A stretch of 64,000 bases of DNA, taken from contig JAKFUK010000001.1 of assembly GCA_021732745.1 (NCBI GenBank), positions 632,931 through 696,930 of the forward strand, given 5' to 3'. Below the pieces are notes generated by a model, which searched no databases, was not told where the DNA came from, and saw nothing but the letters and a program-made list of their open reading frames with translations. Below, in pieces: positions 52,441 to 62,400 of the stretch (positions within the stretch are counted from its first letter, which is position 1; the number at the start of each line of letters is the position of its first letter). The position numbers were made by a program, and so were the translations under genes. Source of the stretch: Nevskia sp. GTDB lineage: Bacteria; Pseudomonadota; Gammaproteobacteria; Nevskiales; Nevskiaceae.

Positions 52441-55400
52441 TTACGGTGCCGGGAACAAGCTGCCGTTGACGATCGGGAACGCCGTGGCGTCGTTCAGTTC
52501 GTAGTTCGCCGGGTCGGCGACGCGGGTGCCGAACACCGCGATATCGCTGACATCACGCGAACCGTTGTAGCGGACGTTGTCGATGTCGAAGCGGATGAAG
52601 CCGCCGGCCGGCATCAGTTCCGGCGGGATTTCGCCCGCCGCGCCACCGAGGTTGATGGCGGCCAGGAAGCGGTCGACGAACACTTCGCCGGCACCCGGAT
52701 TGCGGATCAGCCCCTGGGCCGCGTAATAGGTTTCGGCGTTCGGGCTGATGCCGCCGCCTTCGCCGACCACGGTGCCGAAATCGGTCAGCAGGGCATCGAC
52801 GTTGATGGTCACCAGGGTGCCGGCCGGCACCATCGTCGTCGCGGTCCAGGTGAAGCCCGCTTCGTTGATCGGGAAGGCGGCTGCGGCCACGTAATCCTTG
52901 TCGAAGAACAGGATTTCGGTGCCCGGGGCCAGATTGCGCAGTGCGGTGAAGGCAACGGCGTCCGGCGCATCGGCATTGGCGGCGACGAAGCGGACCTCGC
53001 CCGCCGTCAGCAGCGTGCCGCCGAACAGGCGACCGTTGACCAACAGGAACGCCGCCGCATCGTCGACCGCCCAGTTCGCCGGATTGCGAACCAGCGTGGC
53101 AAACGCGGCGAGATCGCTGCGGTTCAGGGCGCCGTTGTAGCGGGCGTTGTCCTGATCGAATCGGATGAAGGCGTTCGCCGCCGTCACTTCCGCCGGAATG
53201 TCACCGGCGGCGAGGCCGAGGTTGATCGCGGCCAGGAAGCGGTCGACGGTGATCTCGCCGGTGGCGGCATTGGTGATCGTGCCCTGGAAGGCGTAGTAGG
53301 TTTCGGCACCGGTGCTGATGCCGCCGGCCACACCGGCCACGGTGCCGCGATCGGTGCTCAGCGGGTCGGTGGCGATGGTGACGATGGTGCCGGCCGGCAC
53401 GGCGCTGGTGGCGGTCCAGGTGAACGCGGCTTCGTTGGTCGGGAACCTCGGCGCGCCGACCGTGTAGTCCTTGTCGGTGAACGAGATGGTGGTGCCGGCA
53501 ATGATGTCGCGCAGGATCACGAAGGCGATGGCGTCCGGCGCGTCACCATTGATGGCGGTGAACAGCACCTCACCGGCGGCCAGTTCGGTCATCGAACCCG
53601 GGGCCGGCGGCGGTGCGGCGGTGCCGAACAGGCTGCCTTCGATCAGCGGATAGCCGGCGGCGTCGTTGCGCTCCCAGTTCGCGGGGTCGCGGACCAGGGT
53701 GGCGAAAGCGGTGAGGTCGGTCTGGTCCAGGGAGCCGGCGTAGCGGGCGTTGTCTTCGTCGAAGCGGATGAAGGCGTTGGCGTCGCTGATCACGGCCGGA
53801 ATCTCGCCGGCTGCATCGCCAAGGTTGATCGCCGCCAGGAAGCGGTCGACGGTGATCTGGCCGGTGCCGGCGTCGATGATCTGGCCCTGGAATGCGTAGT
53901 AGGTTTCCCCGGTCGTGCTGATGCCGCCTTCGACGCCGGTGGACACGCCGATGTCGGTCAGCAGGCTGCCGACCTGAATGGTGACGATGGTGCCGGCCGG
54001 CAGTGCTTCGGCGCTGGTCCAGGTGAACGCGGCTTCGTTGGTCGGGAAGGTTGGCGAGGCCGCGACATAGTCCTTGTCGGTGAACTGCACCTGGGTGCCG
54101 GCGGTGACTGCGCGCAGCAGCACGAAGGCGATGGCGTCGGTCTGGTCGCCGTTGATGCCCATGAACAAAAGGTCACCGGCGTTCAGCACTGTCGGCGGCA
54201 GGCTGCCGCCCTGACCCGCCGTGGTGAAGTTGAGGGCGGTGGTGCCGATCAGGCCGGCAAATGGGTTGCCGGCCAGATCGTTGATCACGCCGCGCGCGAT
54301 CTGCACGCTGTACGACGTGCCCGGATTGAGATCGGCACTGGGGTTGATGTCCACGGTGTTGCCGCTGATCGTCACCTGGGTGATGTCGCCAACGGCGAGC
54401 GTGCGCACATCGTCCGCTGCGCCCGCGCGGGTGCCGGTGAGGATGATGCTGCCGGTGCCGGCGACCACCGGTTCGTCGAAGCTCAGCAGCACGCGGCTGC
54501 CGTTGACGGCGATGGCGTTGTCGGCCGGGGCGGTGGCGGTGAGCATCGGCGGCACGGTTTCCATGCGTGCGGTGAAACCGGTGCTGAGTGCGGCGGACGC
54601 GGCACCGCTGGCACCACGCACCAGACCGGCCGGCGCGGTAACCGTGTAGGTGCTGCCCGGAACCAGATTGGTGGCCAGATCAATGCTGACCGTGCGGCCG
54701 GAAATGCGGACTTGTTCGGCGTCGGTGAGGGCGACCGTGCGGGTATCGCCCGCGCCGTTGCTGATCGCGAAGCTGCCGGTGCCGGCGCTGATGTTTTCCG
54801 TGAAGCTCAGATAGACATTGCTGCCGGTGCCGACCGCGCTGGCGGCGGTGGTTGGCTGGTACACCCAGAGCTGCGGGCGACCGGAACTGCCGCCGAGTTC
54901 GTTGACCAGATAAATGACGCCGTTCTCGTCGATGGCGATGCCTTCGTGCTGCGGCGGCAGGCCGACATCGAGCCGGCTGCGAATCACGCCGCTGCGCGTC
55001 ATCTTGAGAATCGCGCCGTTTTCCTGGCCCAGGATCAGCAGATCGCCGTAATCCGCCGCCGTGCTCGGATAAACGCTGGACAGGGTGGCGACATCGGCCA
55101 GATCGCTGAAACCAGTCAGCGCCGGATTGAAGAGATTCACCGAATCAACGATGGTCGGCGAGCCGTTGGACGCCGCGCCGGTCGTGAAATCCACCGTGGT
55201 CTGGAAGATGCCGAGCGGGGTGTTTTCCTTGACCAGGATGTAGCCGCCGGTCTGCGGATCGAAAGCCACGCCTTCAAGGCCGATGTTGCCGATGGTGGTA
55301 CCGAGCTTCACCTGCTGGATCGCACCCGGGGCCAGCGTGGTATCCGGCGCGTAGCCGAACCGGGCGAGCTGGCGATAGCGTTCCTCGGCCACCACGAACT

Positions 55401-55839
55401 GGCTGCCGCCGACCCAGGTGATGCCTTCCGGGTCATACAGGAAGGTGCCCTGCGGCATCGAGGCATCGGCCGGCAGGGTCATCGAATTGATCAGCACGCC
55501 GCTGCGCGACACCTGCACCACGCTGGTGCCGTGATCGGCGATCACGAACAGGCTGCCGGTGTCGCGGTTGTAGGCAACACCCGAGGCTTCTGCGGCCAGG
55601 AGATTGGCACCGCTGCCGACCGGCAGGTCGTACTGCGCAATCAGCGTGTAATTGGCGAGGTCCAGCGATTCACCGGGCGCGGTGAAGGCCACCGTCGGTG
55701 CCGCCAGCACGGTGGGCGCAGGCGGCGGTGCCGGCGTGGGTGCTGGCGCATCGTCATTGCTGTTGTCGCAGGCCGCGAGGCCCAGCGCCATGAATGCCAC
55801 GACAACGCTGCCGCCGAACCTGCCTGCCAGACCTTTCAT
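52441..55839 (-). CDS. Large secreted lipoprotein: SdiA-regulated-type propeller, SwmB-like and triplicated C-terminal domains
   Basis: 1132 residues. Lipobox LAAC with Cys about residue 24, then a Pro-rich linker. About 55-330 resembles the SdiA-regulated beta-propeller (EASGVAYNRDTGSLFVIADH, DPEGITWVGGSQFVVAEE). Two Ig-like SwmB-type domains follow (about 335-435 and 440-545). The C-terminal half is three tandem copies of a domain of about 190 residues (553-745, 750-940, 942-1131), each with GDAIAF-type, FTDKDY, FPTNEAAFTWT and VDRFLAAINLG motifs. Probably exposed on the cell surface or shed. It is inserted between fliD and fliS; a role in surface attachment or calcium/phosphate use would be guesswork. 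Confidence 0.8.
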   Translation of the reverse strand: MKGLAGRFGGSVVVAFMALGLAACDNSNDDAPAPTPAPPPAPTVLAAPTVAFTAPGESLDLANYTLIAQYDLPVGSGANLLAAEASGVAYNRDTGSLFVIADHGTSVVQVSRSGVLINSMTLPADASMPQGTFLYDPEGITWVGGSQFVVAEERYRQLARFGYAPDTTLAPGAIQQVKLGTTIGNIGLEGVAFDPQTGGYILVKENTPLGIFQTTVDFTTGAASNGSPTIVDSVNLFNPALTGFSDLADVATLSSVYPSTAADYGDLLILGQENGAILKMTRSGVIRSRLDVGLPPQHEGIAIDENGVIYLVNELGGSSGRPQLWVYQPTTAASAVGTGSNVYLSFTENISAGTGSFAISNGAGDTRTVALTDAEQVRISGRTVSIDLATNLVPGSTYTVTAPAGLVRGASGAASAALSTGFTARMETVPPMLTATAPADNAIAVNGSRVLLSFDEPVVAGTGSIILTGTRAGAADDVRTLAVGDITQVTISGNTVDINPSADLNPGTSYSVQIARGVINDLAGNPFAGLIGTTALNFTTAGQGGSLPPTVLNAGDLLFMGINGDQTDAIAFVLLRAVTAGTQVQFTDKDYVAASPTFPTNEAAFTWTSAEALPAGTIVTIQVGSLLTDIGVSTGVEGGISTTGETYYAFQGQIIDAGTGQITVDRFLAAINLGDAAGEIPAVISDANAFIRFDEDNARYAGSLDQTDLTAFATLVRDPANWERNDAAGYPLIEGSLFGTAAPPPAPGSMTELAAGEVLFTAINGDAPDAIAFVILRDIIAGTTISFTDKDYTVGAPRFPTNEAAFTWTATSAVPAGTIVTIATDPLSTDRGTVAGVAGGISTGAETYYAFQGTITNAATGEITVDRFLAAINLGLAAGDIPAEVTAANAFIRFDQDNARYNGALNRSDLAAFATLVRNPANWAVDDAAAFLLVNGRLFGGTLLTAGEVRFVAANADAPDAVAFTALRNLAPGTEILFFDKDYVAAAAFPINEAGFTWTATTMVPAGTLVTINVDALLTDFGTVVGEGGGISPNAETYYAAQGLIRNPGAGEVFVDRFLAAINLGGAAGEIPPELMPAGGFIRFDIDNVRYNGSRDVSDIAVFGTRVADPANYELNDATAFPIVNGSLFPAP

Positions 55840-55997
55840 TCCCTGCCCCTCTTTCGTTTGAGGGGCGAAACCTAGGCGGGCCCTGTTTCAGCGGCGTGAC
55901 GAAGCGGCGAAGGATTGGCGATGAATTCGTGAAAGACCGCCGCGTTTTCAAGACCCGCTCAAAAATGCGACGGAATATTTACAAATCGCCGCTGCAA

Positions 55998-56085
55998 GGA
56001 GGGTGGGCAGGCTTCATCTGCCCACCGATTCGCAACCGTTCGTGCGTTTGCGCCGCGTGGGCGGATGAAGCTCGCCCACCCTACT
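55998..56085. repeat. Intergenic inverted repeat, family B (full copy)
   Basis: AGGGTGGGCAGGCTTCATCT then GCCCAC on the left; GTGGGCGGATGAAGCTCGCC then CACCCT on the right; centre CGATTCGCAACC...GCGCCGCG. Sits just after the fliD stop on the minus strand and may end the fliC-flaG-fliD transcript. Confidence 0.88.
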
Positions 56086-56091
56086 GGCCGA

Positions 56092-57420
56092 TCAGAGATT
56101 GGCCAACTGCTGGCTCAGATAGGTGCTGGTGGTGCCGAGTTTGGACAGCAGGCTGTCGAGTGCCGTGAACTGCGCACGGGTGCGCGCTTCGTAGGCCTGG
56201 ATGCGGGTGTCGACCGCGATCTGCTGCTTGCCCAGATCCTTGACCCGGGCGTTCAGGCCGTCGGTCCGGGCCTTGATCTGGCCGTCATCGGCGAGCAGGC
56301 GTTTGCTCAGCGCTTCGAGCTTTCTGGCGATGCCGTCGTCAGCCGAGAACAGCTTCTGCACCGAGGCGAAATCGCTGGCGATCGCCTTGTTGAACTTGGC
56401 GGGATCGGAGATCAGCGTGCCGTCACTGGAAGTGGTGATGCCGAGTGCCGACAGCGTCTTGTAGGCACCGGCCGAATCGGTGGTGCCGCCGATCACGCCG
56501 CGCAGCGCCTGGGTGGCCGACAGCACCGTGGAATCGCCGAGCAGGATGCCGGCGGTCTGGGCCACCGGGTCGAATTTGGTCTGGGACGCCACGAACTTGA
56601 CGACGTTGTTGTAGGCGTTGACGAAGGTCGCCACCGCCTGTTCGGAGGCTTTCTGGTCCAGCGTCACATTGAGCGCCGTGCTGGTGCCCGGCTCGGCCTT
56701 GATCAGATTCAGGCTCAGGCCGTCGACCGCCGTGGTCACCGTGTTGCTGCTGCTGGTGGTCTGGAAGCCGTCGACCCGGACCACGGCATCGGCCGCCGGC
56801 TGGGACACCGTGGTATTGAACAGCGAGGTCGTCACGGTCACCGCGTTGGCGGTGCCGGTACTGCGGCTGGTCAGCAGCAGGCGCGCGCCGCCGGTGTCGG
56901 AGACGATCGCGGCACCGACGCCGCTGTTGTCGCTGGCAGCATTGATCTTGTCGCGCAGGTCGGCCAGCGTGTTGGCACCGTCGGCAAGCGAAACAGTGAA
57001 GGCATTGCCGCCGACGGCGACGGTGACATCGCCGTTGCCGACGATCGCGGCACTCGATGCATACAGGTCGCTGGCCCGTTTCGACGCCGCCGCCAGCGAC
57101 ACCACTTCCACCGCGTAATTGCCGGCCACGGCCTTGTTCTCGGCTGTTGCCGTGTAATACGTGCTGTTGACCGGCGTTGCCGTCAGTTTGCCCAAGCCGC
57201 TGGCAGTGCCGCCGGTACCCGGCAGCAGGGCTTTCGACGCCGTTTGCAGGCTGGCCAGCAGCGAGCGGAAGTTGCCGAGCGCGGAAACGGTGGTGTTGGC
57301 GCGGGTCGTCGCGATCGAAATCCGCTGATCGGCCGGGCCGCGTTCGGCGGCGACCAGTTGCGAAACGATGCTGGCAACGTCGAGTCCTGATCCGATGCCG
57401 GCGGAAGAAATGGCAGCCAT
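56092..57420 (-). CDS. fliD: Flagellar hook-associated protein 2 (filament cap) FliD
   Basis: 442 residues. N-terminal FliD domain (ISSAGIGSGLDVASIVSQLV is the family opening) and C-terminal coiled domain (LEALSKRLLADDGQIKARTD, SKLGTTSTYLSQQLANL). FliD caps the filament and folds flagellin at the tip. It follows flaG by 25 bases. Confidence 0.96.
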   Translation of the reverse strand: MAAISSAGIGSGLDVASIVSQLVAAERGPADQRISIATTRANTTVSALGNFRSLLASLQTASKALLPGTGGTASGLGKLTATPVNSTYYTATAENKAVAGNYAVEVVSLAAASKRASDLYASSAAIVGNGDVTVAVGGNAFTVSLADGANTLADLRDKINAASDNSGVGAAIVSDTGGARLLLTSRSTGTANAVTVTTSLFNTTVSQPAADAVVRVDGFQTTSSSNTVTTAVDGLSLNLIKAEPGTSTALNVTLDQKASEQAVATFVNAYNNVVKFVASQTKFDPVAQTAGILLGDSTVLSATQALRGVIGGTTDSAGAYKTLSALGITTSSDGTLISDPAKFNKAIASDFASVQKLFSADDGIARKLEALSKRLLADDGQIKARTDGLNARVKDLGKQQIAVDTRIQAYEARTRAQFTALDSLLSKLGTTSTYLSQQLANL

Positions 57421-57445
57421 GAAAGTTCTCCTGTTGAACCGGCGC

Positions 57446-57826
57446 TCAGGCCAGCCGCTGGATCAAGTTGCCCAGCGCCTGATCGAGCGCCTTCGACACC
57501 CGCAGCGCTTCCACCGTCGGCATCTGGCGCAGCACCCTGCCGTCTTCGGCATCGACCACCGACACCACGGTGCGGCCGCTGTCGTCATCCACGCTGAAGC
57601 GCAGATCAGTGCGGCTGTCACGGAAGCGCTGGTTGAGATCATCGACTGCCTGGGCGAGCTGCACGGGCTCCGGCGCACGTTCGGTGGCGGCCCGTTCCGG
57701 CGGCCTGGCAACCGGGGAAACCGCGACTCCTGCACCGGTATTCGGCACGGCCGCGGAAATGCCAAAACGATCCACGGCCACCGTGGCCTGGATCGCATTG
57801 ACGGTATTGCTGGTATTCAGGGACAT
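57446..57826 (-). CDS. flaG: Flagellar protein FlaG
   Basis: 126 residues. Divergent N-terminus, conserved C-terminal FlaG domain: LAQAVDDLNQRFRDSRTDLR, FSVDDDSGRTVVSVVDAEDG, VLRQMPTVEALRVSKALDQ. FlaG affects filament length in Pseudomonas and Campylobacter. Lies between fliC and fliD as usual. Confidence 0.92.
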   Translation of the reverse strand: MSLNTSNTVNAIQATVAVDRFGISAAVPNTGAGVAVSPVARPPERAATERAPEPVQLAQAVDDLNQRFRDSRTDLRFSVDDDSGRTVVSVVDAEDGRVLRQMPTVEALRVSKALDQALGNLIQRLA

Positions 57827-57919
57827 GGGCTGGTCCTCGTTGTAAAGCCCGACACCTGCGATGCATTCCCCGATCAGGTCTGCACCGCAGATGCGGGCCC
57901 CGCCCTACTCTTTCGCCGC

Positions 57920-59074
57920 TTAGCGCAGCAGGCTCAGCACGCTCTGCGGTGCCGAATTGGCCTGCGACAGGATCGCGGTACCCGCCTGCTGAAGGATCTG
58001 GCCGCGCGTCAGCGCAGCGGTTTCCTTCGCGAAATCAGCGTCCTGGATGCGGCTGCGCGAAGCCGACAGGTTCTCGGAAGTCGATGCGATGTTCGACACC
58101 ACCGAGCTGAAGCGATTCTGGATCGCACCCAGCGTGGCACGCGCCGAGTTGACCTGGCCCAGGGCCGAGTCGATCTGCTTGATCGCCAGCGAGGCACCGG
58201 CGTAGCTCGACAAGTCCAGCGAGGTCAGGCCGGTGGTGGTCGCGGCGGTGGCATCGCCATCGGTGGCGGTGACATCGAAGCTGGTCAGCGTGCCGTCATC
58301 GGTGCCGGTGGCGACGATATCGGCTTCCGAGCTGAGCACGATGCGGTTGGTCGCCGTGTCGTAGGCGGCATTGACGCCGGTGGTGGTCGAGGAATTGTTG
58401 ATCGCATCCACCACCTGGCCGACGCGCTGCTGGGCGGTGCCGGCGGCACCGATCCCGGCCCCGACATCAGTGCCGTTGATCAGCAGGGCACCGGCACCCA
58501 CCGCACCGAGGCCGGTGATCGAGGTCACGGCCGAACCCTGACCGGTAGCCGCCGTCACCGAGCCGAGAGCGGCGGTGTTGGCATCGACCAGCGAAGCGAT
58601 GGTGATGGTTTCGCCGGAATTGGCACCGACCTGGAACACGGCCGAGGTGAAGCTGCCGTCGATCAGGGCAACGCCGTTGAACTTGGTCTGGTTCGACACG
58701 CGATCGACTTCCGACAGCAACTGCGCGGCTTCCGTCTGGAGCGCGGCACGGTCGGTGGCGCTGTTCGAGGCATTGGCCGACTGCACCGCCAGTTCACGAA
58801 CGCGCTGAAGGTTGTTGGTGACTTCGCCGAGGGCGCCTTCCGCCGTCTGGGCGAGCGAGATGCCGTCGTTGGCGTTGCGGGACGCGACATCCAGACCGCG
58901 AATCTGCGCCGTGAAGCGCTCCGAAATCGCAAGGCCGGCGGCATCGTCCTTGGCGCTGTTGATGCGCAGGCCCGACGACAGGCGCTGCAGGGAAGTGTTG
59001 AGCGTGCTCTGGGACGACGTCAGGTTGCGCTGCGCGTTCAGAGACGCCACGTTGGTGTTGATGATTGCGGCCAT
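57920..59074 (-). CDS. fliC: Flagellin
   Basis: 384 residues from the ATG at 59074 (a TTG at 59080 is in frame), with AGGAGA before it. Conserved D0/D1 ends: [20 protein letters not shown] at the start and [17 protein letters not shown] at the end, with the [19 protein letters not shown] region recognised by TLR5. The variable middle (about 170-270) is Ala/Thr/Gly-rich. Only one flagellin gene is visible in this window. Confidence 0.97.
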   Translation of the reverse strand: MAAIINTNVASLNAQRNLTSSQSTLNTSLQRLSSGLRINSAKDDAAGLAISERFTAQIRGLDVASRNANDGISLAQTAEGALGEVTNNLQRVRELAVQSANASNSATDRAALQTEAAQLLSEVDRVSNQTKFNGVALIDGSFTSAVFQVGANSGETITIASLVDANTAALGSVTAATGQGSAVTSITGLGAVGAGALLINGTDVGAGIGAAGTAQQRVGQVVDAINNSSTTTGVNAAYDTATNRIVLSSEADIVATGTDDGTLTSFDVTATDGDATAATTTGLTSLDLSSYAGASLAIKQIDSALGQVNSARATLGAIQNRFSSVVSNIASTSENLSASRSRIQDADFAKETAALTRGQILQQAGTAILSQANSAPQSVLSLLR

Positions 59075-59183
59075 GGTCAATTCTCCTAAGTGGGTGGCTC
59101 TCGGCAGGCTTCTTGACCGTGTCGAGGATGCTGCGGTACCGCAGTTGTCGTGCTTCGTTCCGGCGGGTGAGCCGTTGAAGGAC

Positions 59184-59210
59184 TTAGCGGTCCGGTCAGG
59201 AAAAACTTGA
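59184..59210 (-). promoter_or_regulatory. Sigma-28 (FliA)-type promoter of fliC
   Basis: On the minus strand TCAAGTTT (59210-59203), an 11-base spacer and ACCGCTAA (59191-59184), against TAAAGTTT-N11-GCCGATAA: 7/8 and 6/8 matches with exact spacing. The leader to the flagellin start is about 100 bases and includes a perfect 14-bp palindrome CTGCGGTACCGCAG (59131-59144). Confidence 0.7.
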
Positions 59211-59275
59211 TGGCCGTCAGGGGTATGGGGACAGACGGTCGGTCTTGACCGAGCAACGGCGCAAGCCCGAAAACC

Positions 59276-59297
59276 GTAGGTCCGGATTCATCCGGAC
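59276..59297. repeat. Intergenic repeat, family A (half copy)
   Basis: GTAGGTCCGGATTCATCCGG then AC, one arm of the family A element, between the nuclease terminator and the fliC promoter. Confidence 0.8.
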
Positions 59298-59336
59298 ACC
59301 GCGCCCGCGCAAGACCTCGCCGGCAAAGCGCCGAAC

Positions 59337-59370
59337 AAAAAAATCCCGGAGCCGTTTCCGGCTCCGGGAT
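59337..59370 (-). terminator. Rho-independent terminator of the nuclease gene
   Basis: ATCCCGGAGCC-6-base loop-GGCTCCGGGAT followed by T7 on the minus strand, 40 bases after the stop of the nuclease gene. Confidence 0.92.
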
Positions 59371-59409
59371 CGTGCTGCTGTTTGCGTGCTGCGTGCTGCG
59401 ACTAGCGCA

Positions 59410-62400
59410 TCAGCGCGGGAACAGCGGTTCCAGCAGGCGGCGCGTGGTGATGGTGTAGCTGCCGGACACATCGCCGATGGTCGCGGTGACCGTCGTCGTG
59501 GTCCGGAAGGTGTTGGCGGCACGGCCGCGCAGGCGGACCGAGTCGCCGTTCAGCACCTGACCCGGTGCCGAGGTAAAGGCGCTGCCGTTGATGCTGTACT
59601 CGCCGCCGACAACGCTGATCGGCGTTGCCACGTTGATGCCGGTGATGGTCACCGGAGCCGAGGTCTGCACCGTGTTGCGCAGCACCGTGTCTGCCGAGCC
59701 GAAGCTGAAGGCATTCGGCGTGGTGTCAGCCGCCACCGTGGTGACGCTGAACACCGCACTCACCGTGTCGATGGTCAGGGTCGCGCTGGTGGTGGTCGAT
59801 GCTGCCAGCGACGACAGCACGCGGACCCGCACCGCATCGCCGTTGTTGACCACGGCTCCAACCAGATTGGTGAAGGCGCCACCGTTGATCGAATACTGAC
59901 CACCGGTCACGGTGATCGCCGCCGGGGCGTTGATGCCCAGCACGACGATCGAGTTCGACACGATCTGGGTGCCGAACGGCACGTTGATCTGGGCATCGAA
60001 GTTGAACTGCAACGGCGTGGTGTCGACGTTCGGGTTGATCGTCACGGTCACCGTTTCGGTGTCGCTGGCACCTTCGTCATCCACCACGGTGAGCAGGAAG
60101 CTCACCGTTGCCGGCGACGCCACGAACGGCGCGACGAAAGTGGTGCTGGCGGCATTCGGCGTGGCCAGCGTGGCGGCCGGACCGGCGGTCTGCACCCAGG
60201 CGTAGGACACGATGCTGCCGTCGCTGTCGGTGCTGCCGCTGCCGTCCAGCGTCACGGTCTGATCGCTGAGCGCCGGGTTCGGCGTGGCGATGGCAACGGC
60301 AACCGGGGCGACATTGGCCGGCAACAGGTAGGACGACAACAGCGGCTCGTGATCGCTGAGCTGCACGGCGTACTCGGCGTTCAGGCGCACCGCTTCGTAC
60401 TGGGCATCAGCCGCCAGCAGCGACGGCGTGGCCAGGATGTGATCCAGCTCCTGAGCGTTGCCTTCAAAGGTGTAGCTGTAACGCTCGGCCGGATCGGCGA
60501 TCAGGTCGGTGCCGAGGTTGCGCAGCGAGTTCTGCGTGCCGTCGACACCGGTGCGCAGGATCGCCAGCGGCGGGCTGAAGTCGAAATCGTTCAGATCGCC
60601 CAGGACGATGACGCGGGCCGCCGGATCCAGCGACTGGATGTTGCTGACGAAGCTGTTGACCAGCGTGGCCTGCCCGATGCGCTGGGCTTCGCTGTTCAGG
60701 ATCGGCGGCTGGTTGACCCCCAGCAGCGGCTCGTCGCCACCCTTCGAGTTGAAGTGGTTGTTGACGATGACCAGACGGCGGCCGTTGAAGTCGTACGTCG
60801 CGGCCAGCGGCTTGCGGCTGGAGTTGAAGGCCGTGTTGGTCGGCTCGATGCGGCCCGGCGACAGGGTCAGGGCCACGCGGCCGTCGACCAGCACCGGTGC
60901 CGTGGCATCCAGCGCACCGCCGGAACCGGCGGTGCCCGGCACGAAACTGACCCGCGCCGGATTGTAGAACTGCACCAGACGGATGTTGCCGCCGGGTTCG
61001 CCACCATCCGAGTTGTTGGTCGGATCGACCGTCACGAAGCTGTACTGCGGGCCGCCGGCCGCCACGATGGCGTTGATCAGCAGCTGGATCGACTGGCTGG
61101 CCGACACCACACCGTTGTTGGTCGCACCGTTGTTGTCCTGGATTTCGCTCAGGGCCAGGATGTCCGGCGCGCCCAGGGCGTTGACGATCTGCACGCCGAA
61201 CGCCGTGAACGTGGAATCGCTCGGATCGAGGTTTTCGACGTTGTAGGCACCCACGCTCAGGCGATCACCGCCGAAAGCGATGGTGCGCACGCCAGTCGGC
61301 AGCGGATTGGCGGTCAGGGTCGGCGCGGCGGTCAGCAGCACTTCGTAGTTGCCGAACGAGTAGGTGGCAACGCCGGTGACATCACCGAGGTTGTCGCCGG
61401 TGTTGATACCCAGCGGCATGACCACGCCGTTCAGGCCGTCGTCGAGCTGGATGCGCTCCGGGTTGTAGTCGACACCGGTGGAACGCTCGACCAGGGTGAT
61501 GCCGCCGCGGGCATTGGCACCGGTGGCGTTGGCACCGAGATCGCCAACCACCCAGACTTCGCCGAAGCTGTTGCGCGGGCCGGTGGCGCGGGTGCCGTTG
61601 ATGCGCACCAGCATGCCTTCGAGCGACTCGTGGAAATCGAGGCCGTCCTGTTCCGGATCGAACTGCGTGGTCAGGCTGGTTTCGACGTTGCCGAGCGAGT
61701 CGTTGTCGATGATGTCGGCCGGCGGAACGCGACCGCCGTTGCCGAGGATGGTCGGCGAAATGACGGTGTTGACGAACAGCTCGTTGCCCACGTACTGGCT
61801 CACCGTCGGCAGGCCGATCTGGGTGATGGTCAGGTTGTCGGCATCGTTGCCCGGACGGAATTCCTGCACGGTGCCGGAAACCAGCACCTGCCCACCGACA
61901 GCGGCTGCGGCCGGCGGAGCAGCGCCGGTGAACACGAAGATGCCGTCGGAGGTGGCGTCGATGCCGTCACCGTCGCCGTCCTGCATGTAGAAACCATTCG
62001 CGGCGCGGGCGGTGACGACACCCGGGACGTTGGTCACGGTCATGCCGACCATCGGCGAGCGGTGCTGCGCGGCCTGGATCTGGTAGATGCGGGCACCGAC
62101 GACGGGCGGCGGCGAAGGATCGTTCTCGACGATCGTGGCGGTGACATTGTCCGGCGAGCCGGCCGTGGCGTTGTCGAGGCTGGCGATCGACACGATGACG
62201 CTTTCGTTGCCTTCGAAGACGAGATCGTCGATGGCGCTGAGCGTGGTCGAGGCGCTGAGGCTGCCGGCCGGGATGACGAGCACGGTGGCCGAAGACGAGT
62301 AATCGGTGCCCAGCGTGGCCATGCCGCCGAAGCTCAAGCTCACCGAGACGTTGGTGGTGTAGGCCGCCGACAGCGTGGCGGTGACCACGGCCGAGCCGCC

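Noticed and set aside
52120..55875. A very long plus-strand reading frame antisense to the large lipoprotein and fliS
   Set aside because: No signal, no domain, and Gly/Arg/His-rich composition typical of the mirror frame of a GC-rich gene.
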